Source: Syntrophobacteria bacterium (lineage in GTDB: Bacteria > Desulfobacterota > Syntrophobacteria > JARFUL01). From it: a stretch of DNA of 8,273 nucleotides. The notes under the pieces were generated by a model, which ran no database searches, was not told the DNA's origin, and was given only the letters and a program-made list of their open reading frames with translations. The stretch lies in the NCBI GenBank assembly GCA_029289015.1, contig JARFUL010000149.1, positions 1-8,273 on the forward strand, in the 5' to 3' direction. The translations under genes and the position numbers were made by a program. Positions 6,181 to 8,273 of the stretch are shown piece after piece (the first letter of the stretch is position 1; the number at the start of each line of letters is the position of its first letter).

Positions 6181-6528
6181 ATGTTCTTTGTAGATCTTGC
6201 CTATGCCATGGGGGAAGCGGGAGGCGGAGGGACGGGCACTAGCTCCACCTTCATCATGATGGCGGTGATGATCGCGATCTTCTACTTCCTGCTGATCCGG
6301 CCCCAGCAGAAGCAGAAGAAGCTTCACGCGGAGTTCCTGAAAAACCTGAAGAGGGGGGACCAGGTGGTCACCTCCGGCGGCGTGTTCGGCCGGATCACCG
6401 GCATCACCGACATCTTCGTCACCCTGGAGGTGGCGGAAAACGTCAACATCAAGGTGATGAAGGGCAATGTGATACGGCCCGCGGTGCCCAAGGGGGGCCC
6501 ACCCGCGAAGAAGGGGAAATCAGAATAA
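6181..6528 (+). CDS. yajC: YajC, accessory subunit of the Sec preprotein translocase
   Basis: Small single-pass inner-membrane protein that associates with SecDF in the Sec holo-translocon. The 115 residues begin with a short Gly-rich N-terminus. One membrane helix spans about 23-39, ending at the signature LLIRPQQKQKK (37-47). A cytoplasmic domain with LKRGDQVVTSGGVFGRITGI (56-75) follows, and a Pro/Lys tail closes it. These are the standard YajC hallmarks. The ATG at 6181 follows an AAGGAG ribosome site six bases upstream, which overlaps the end of tgt, and only three bases separate the two genes. The C-terminal tail is lysine-rich and probably disordered. No oddities seen. Confidence 0.96.
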   Translation: MFFVDLAYAMGEAGGGGTGTSSTFIMMAVMIAIFYFLLIRPQQKQKKLHAEFLKNLKRGDQVVTSGGVFGRITGITDIFVTLEVAENVNIKVMKGNVIRPAVPKGGPPAKKGKSE

Positions 6529-6562
6529 CCGGGGTAAGCGAAGCTCATCAGGGGTACCGGTA

Positions 6563-8155
6563 GTGAAAAACCTATGGTTCAGAACCGCCGCTATCGCAGC
6601 AGTGCTGCTATTGGCGCTTATTTACCTTCTGCCCTCCCTCTTCTCTGAGATCCCGGCCAAGTGGCCCAAATTTCTCCCCAAAGAGAAGATTCACCTGGGG
6701 CTCGACCTCCAGGGCGGCATGTACCTCGACCTGGAGGTGAAGACCGAGGTCGCGGTGGAGAACTTGCTGGACAGGATGGCCGATGAGATCAAGAAAGAGG
6801 TGAGAAAGGAGGGGGTCCGCCTCTCCAAGCCCGTAAGGAAGGGCCAGCAGCTCTTCTGCGTCCTCTTCGAGCCCAGGGACCTGGACAAGCTGAGGGATTT
6901 CATGGGCAAGAGGTTCCCGAGCATCACCACGGAGAGCGCGGGAAGCGCGGCCCAGGGGCTCAACCTGAAGTTCTCCCTGCTCCCCAGGGAGGTGCGGCGG
7001 GTTCAGAAGCTGGCCGCGGCCCAGGCCCTTGAGACCATCAGAAACCGGGTGGACCAGTTCGGCGTTTCCGAGCCCGACATACGGCCCCAGGGAGACAGGA
7101 GGATGCTCATCCAGCTCCCGGGGATAAAGGACCCCGAGCGCGCGCTCAAGGTGATAAAGAAGAGCGCGGTACTGGAGTTCAGGCTCGTGGACGAGAGGAT
7201 GGCCCCCGATGTTGCGCTCAAGGAGGGCGCGCCCCCCGGCACCAAGATCTTCTGGCAGAGGATAGTGGACAAGGCCACCGGCCAGCAGGTGGAGCGCCCG
7301 TTTCTCCTGGAGGACCGGGTCCTGCTCACCGGCCAGTACATATCCGACGCGTACGTGGGCTACGACAACTTCAACCGCGCGCTGGTGGGGCTCAACTTCG
7401 ACAGAAGGGGCGCGAGGACCTTCGAGCGGCTCACGGGTGAGAACGTGAACCGCAAGATGGCCATAGTGCTGGACGGAAACGTCTACTCCGCGCCCGTGAT
7501 AAACGAGAAGATCGCGGGGGGCTCCGCGCAGATAACCGGGAGCTTCACCACCGAGACCGCGAGGGACCTGGCCATCGTCTTGAGGGCCGGCTCCCTGCCC
7601 GCGCCCGTGGTGAAGCTGGAGGAGAGGACCGTGGGCCCCTCATTGGGCAAGGACTCCATAGACAAAGGGGTCAAGTCCATAATGGTCTCGGGCGTCCTGG
7701 TGGTCATCTTCATGGTCGTGTACTACGGGTTCTCCGGTTTGCTGGCCGACATGGCCCTTATTATTAACCTTATACTGGTGCTTGCCGGCCTGGCCGGCCT
7801 GGGCGCGACCCTCACCCTTCCGGGCATCGCGGGGATAATCCTCACCATAGGCATGGCGGTGGACGCGAACGTTTTGATCTTCGAAAGAATCAGGGAAGAG
7901 CTGAGGTTCGGCAAGACCCCCAAGGCCGCGGTGGACGCGGGCTACGCGCGCGCGACCCTCACCATCCTGGACGCGAACATCACCACCTTTATCGCCGCGC
8001 TGGTGCTCTTCCAGTTCGGCACGGGCCCGGTGAGGGGGTTCGCGGTGACCCTGAGCCTCGGTATAGTGGCGAGCCTGTTTACCGCGATCATAGTGACCAG
8101 GGTGGTCTTCGACTTCATCCTGGCCAAGCGCAGGATAAAGAAGCTCAGCATTTAA
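6563..8155 (+). CDS. secD: Protein translocase subunit SecD
   Basis: RND-family membrane protein that, with SecF, uses the proton gradient to help pull exported proteins through SecYEG. The length of 530 is typical. Helix 1 lies at about 8-25. HLGLDLQGGMYLDLEV (44-59) is the D1 motif and leads into a periplasmic region with IRNRVDQFGVSEPDIRPQG (159-177), FRLVDE (206-211), and the P1 head region LVGLNFDRRGARTFERLT (274-291) with VLDGNVYSAPVINEKI (302-317). Five C-terminal helices lie at about 372-390, 394-415, 419-440, 466-486 and 494-517. Motif GMAVDANVLIFERIREE (430-446) carries the conserved D434 implicated in proton transport in E. coli SecD, and FGTGPVRGFA is at 485-494. GTG at 6563 is preceded by AGGGG eight bases upstream. 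Separate secD and secF genes here, not a fusion. Confidence 0.97.
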   Translation: MKNLWFRTAAIAAVLLLALIYLLPSLFSEIPAKWPKFLPKEKIHLGLDLQGGMYLDLEVKTEVAVENLLDRMADEIKKEVRKEGVRLSKPVRKGQQLFCVLFEPRDLDKLRDFMGKRFPSITTESAGSAAQGLNLKFSLLPREVRRVQKLAAAQALETIRNRVDQFGVSEPDIRPQGDRRMLIQLPGIKDPERALKVIKKSAVLEFRLVDERMAPDVALKEGAPPGTKIFWQRIVDKATGQQVERPFLLEDRVLLTGQYISDAYVGYDNFNRALVGLNFDRRGARTFERLTGENVNRKMAIVLDGNVYSAPVINEKIAGGSAQITGSFTTETARDLAIVLRAGSLPAPVVKLEERTVGPSLGKDSIDKGVKSIMVSGVLVVIFMVVYYGFSGLLADMALIINLILVLAGLAGLGATLTLPGIAGIILTIGMAVDANVLIFERIREELRFGKTPKAAVDAGYARATLTILDANITTFIAALVLFQFGTGPVRGFAVTLSLGIVASLFTAIIVTRVVFDFILAKRRIKKLSI

Positions 8156-8174
8156 AGGTAAAGGAAACCTAGAC

Positions 8175-8273
8175 GTGGAGTTCATAAAGCCGGGCATCAA
8201 CATAAACTTCGTGGGATTCAGGAGGAAGGCCTTTGTCCTCTCTTTGGCCCTGATTCTCGCGGGGGTGGTCACC
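8175..8273 (+). CDS. secF: Protein translocase subunit SecF, N-terminus (gene cut by the right window edge)
   Basis: Only the first 33 codons are present. They read MEFIKPGININFVGFRRKAF and then the hydrophobic start of a membrane helix (LSLALILAG). This short cytoplasmic segment ahead of helix 1 is the usual SecF beginning. The start is GTG, with AAAGGA at 8160-8165 nine bases upstream, and it lies 19 bases after the secD stop. SecF pairs with SecD in the proton-driven accessory complex. Identity rests on position after secD and on this short match, so confidence is good but lower than for complete genes. Confidence 0.88.
   Translation, partial: MEFIKPGININFVGFRRKAFVLSLALILAGVVT

Noticed and set aside
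5248..6327. Long minus-strand open frame (359 codons) opposite tgt and yajC
   Set aside because: Covers the complement of two well-supported genes, with shadow-like composition and no motif.
7783..7803. Short GGCCT-type repeat in secD
   Set aside because: It encodes the small-residue AGLAGLG segment of a membrane helix and is explained by codon choice, not by a repeat element.

Overview
The window is a compact, clearly GC-rich stretch of bacterial chromosome made of housekeeping genes. Nine genes are on it in addition to one small uncharacterised gene, and all appear intact except those cut by the window edges. Two transcription units diverge from a short intergenic region at about 3521-3610. 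No mobile element, CRISPR array, tRNA/rRNA gene or prophage is visible. The order queA-tgt-yajC-secD-secF is the classic proteobacterial one. YajC and the DUF2065/YjeT-like protein fit a Gram-negative bacterium. The sequences look deltaproteobacterial (Desulfobacterota-like) or from a neighbouring uncultured phylum. That placement is inference from gene order, heavy use of AGG (Arg) and ATA (Ile) codons despite the high GC, and many GTG starts; I could not run a phylogeny.

Left half, minus strand (3520 down to 1): pyk (pyruvate kinase), alr (alanine racemase), a 51-residue cysteine-containing protein of unknown function, and the N-terminal two fifths or so of argS (arginyl-tRNA synthetase), which runs off the left edge. 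Gaps are 25, 2 and 40 bases with no terminator between them, so they are probably one operon. It would be read from a sigma70-like promoter just upstream of pyk.

Centre (3521-3996): back-to-back promoters with adjacent -35 boxes, a small two-helix membrane protein of the DUF2065 (YjeT-like) family, then an intrinsic terminator. The hairpin loop of that terminator contributes to the -35 box of a good candidate promoter for the next operon. The leader of about 120 bases before queA can form competing hairpins, one of them followed by six T residues, so attenuation is possible but unproven.

Right half, plus strand (3997 to 8273): queA and tgt make queuosine-modified tRNA. Tgt inserts preQ1 at the wobble position of GUN-anticodon tRNAs and QueA converts it to epoxyqueuosine. 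These are followed by yajC, secD and the first 33 codons of secF, the accessory membrane complex that assists SecYEG protein export. Gaps are 3-34 bases and all five genes look co-transcribed.

Nothing in the window is clearly a new biological system. The points most worth checking are the small Cys protein between alr and argS, the unusual HIGH-motif region of ArgS, substitutions in the Tgt base-binding loops, and the compressed regulatory region at 3540-3940.
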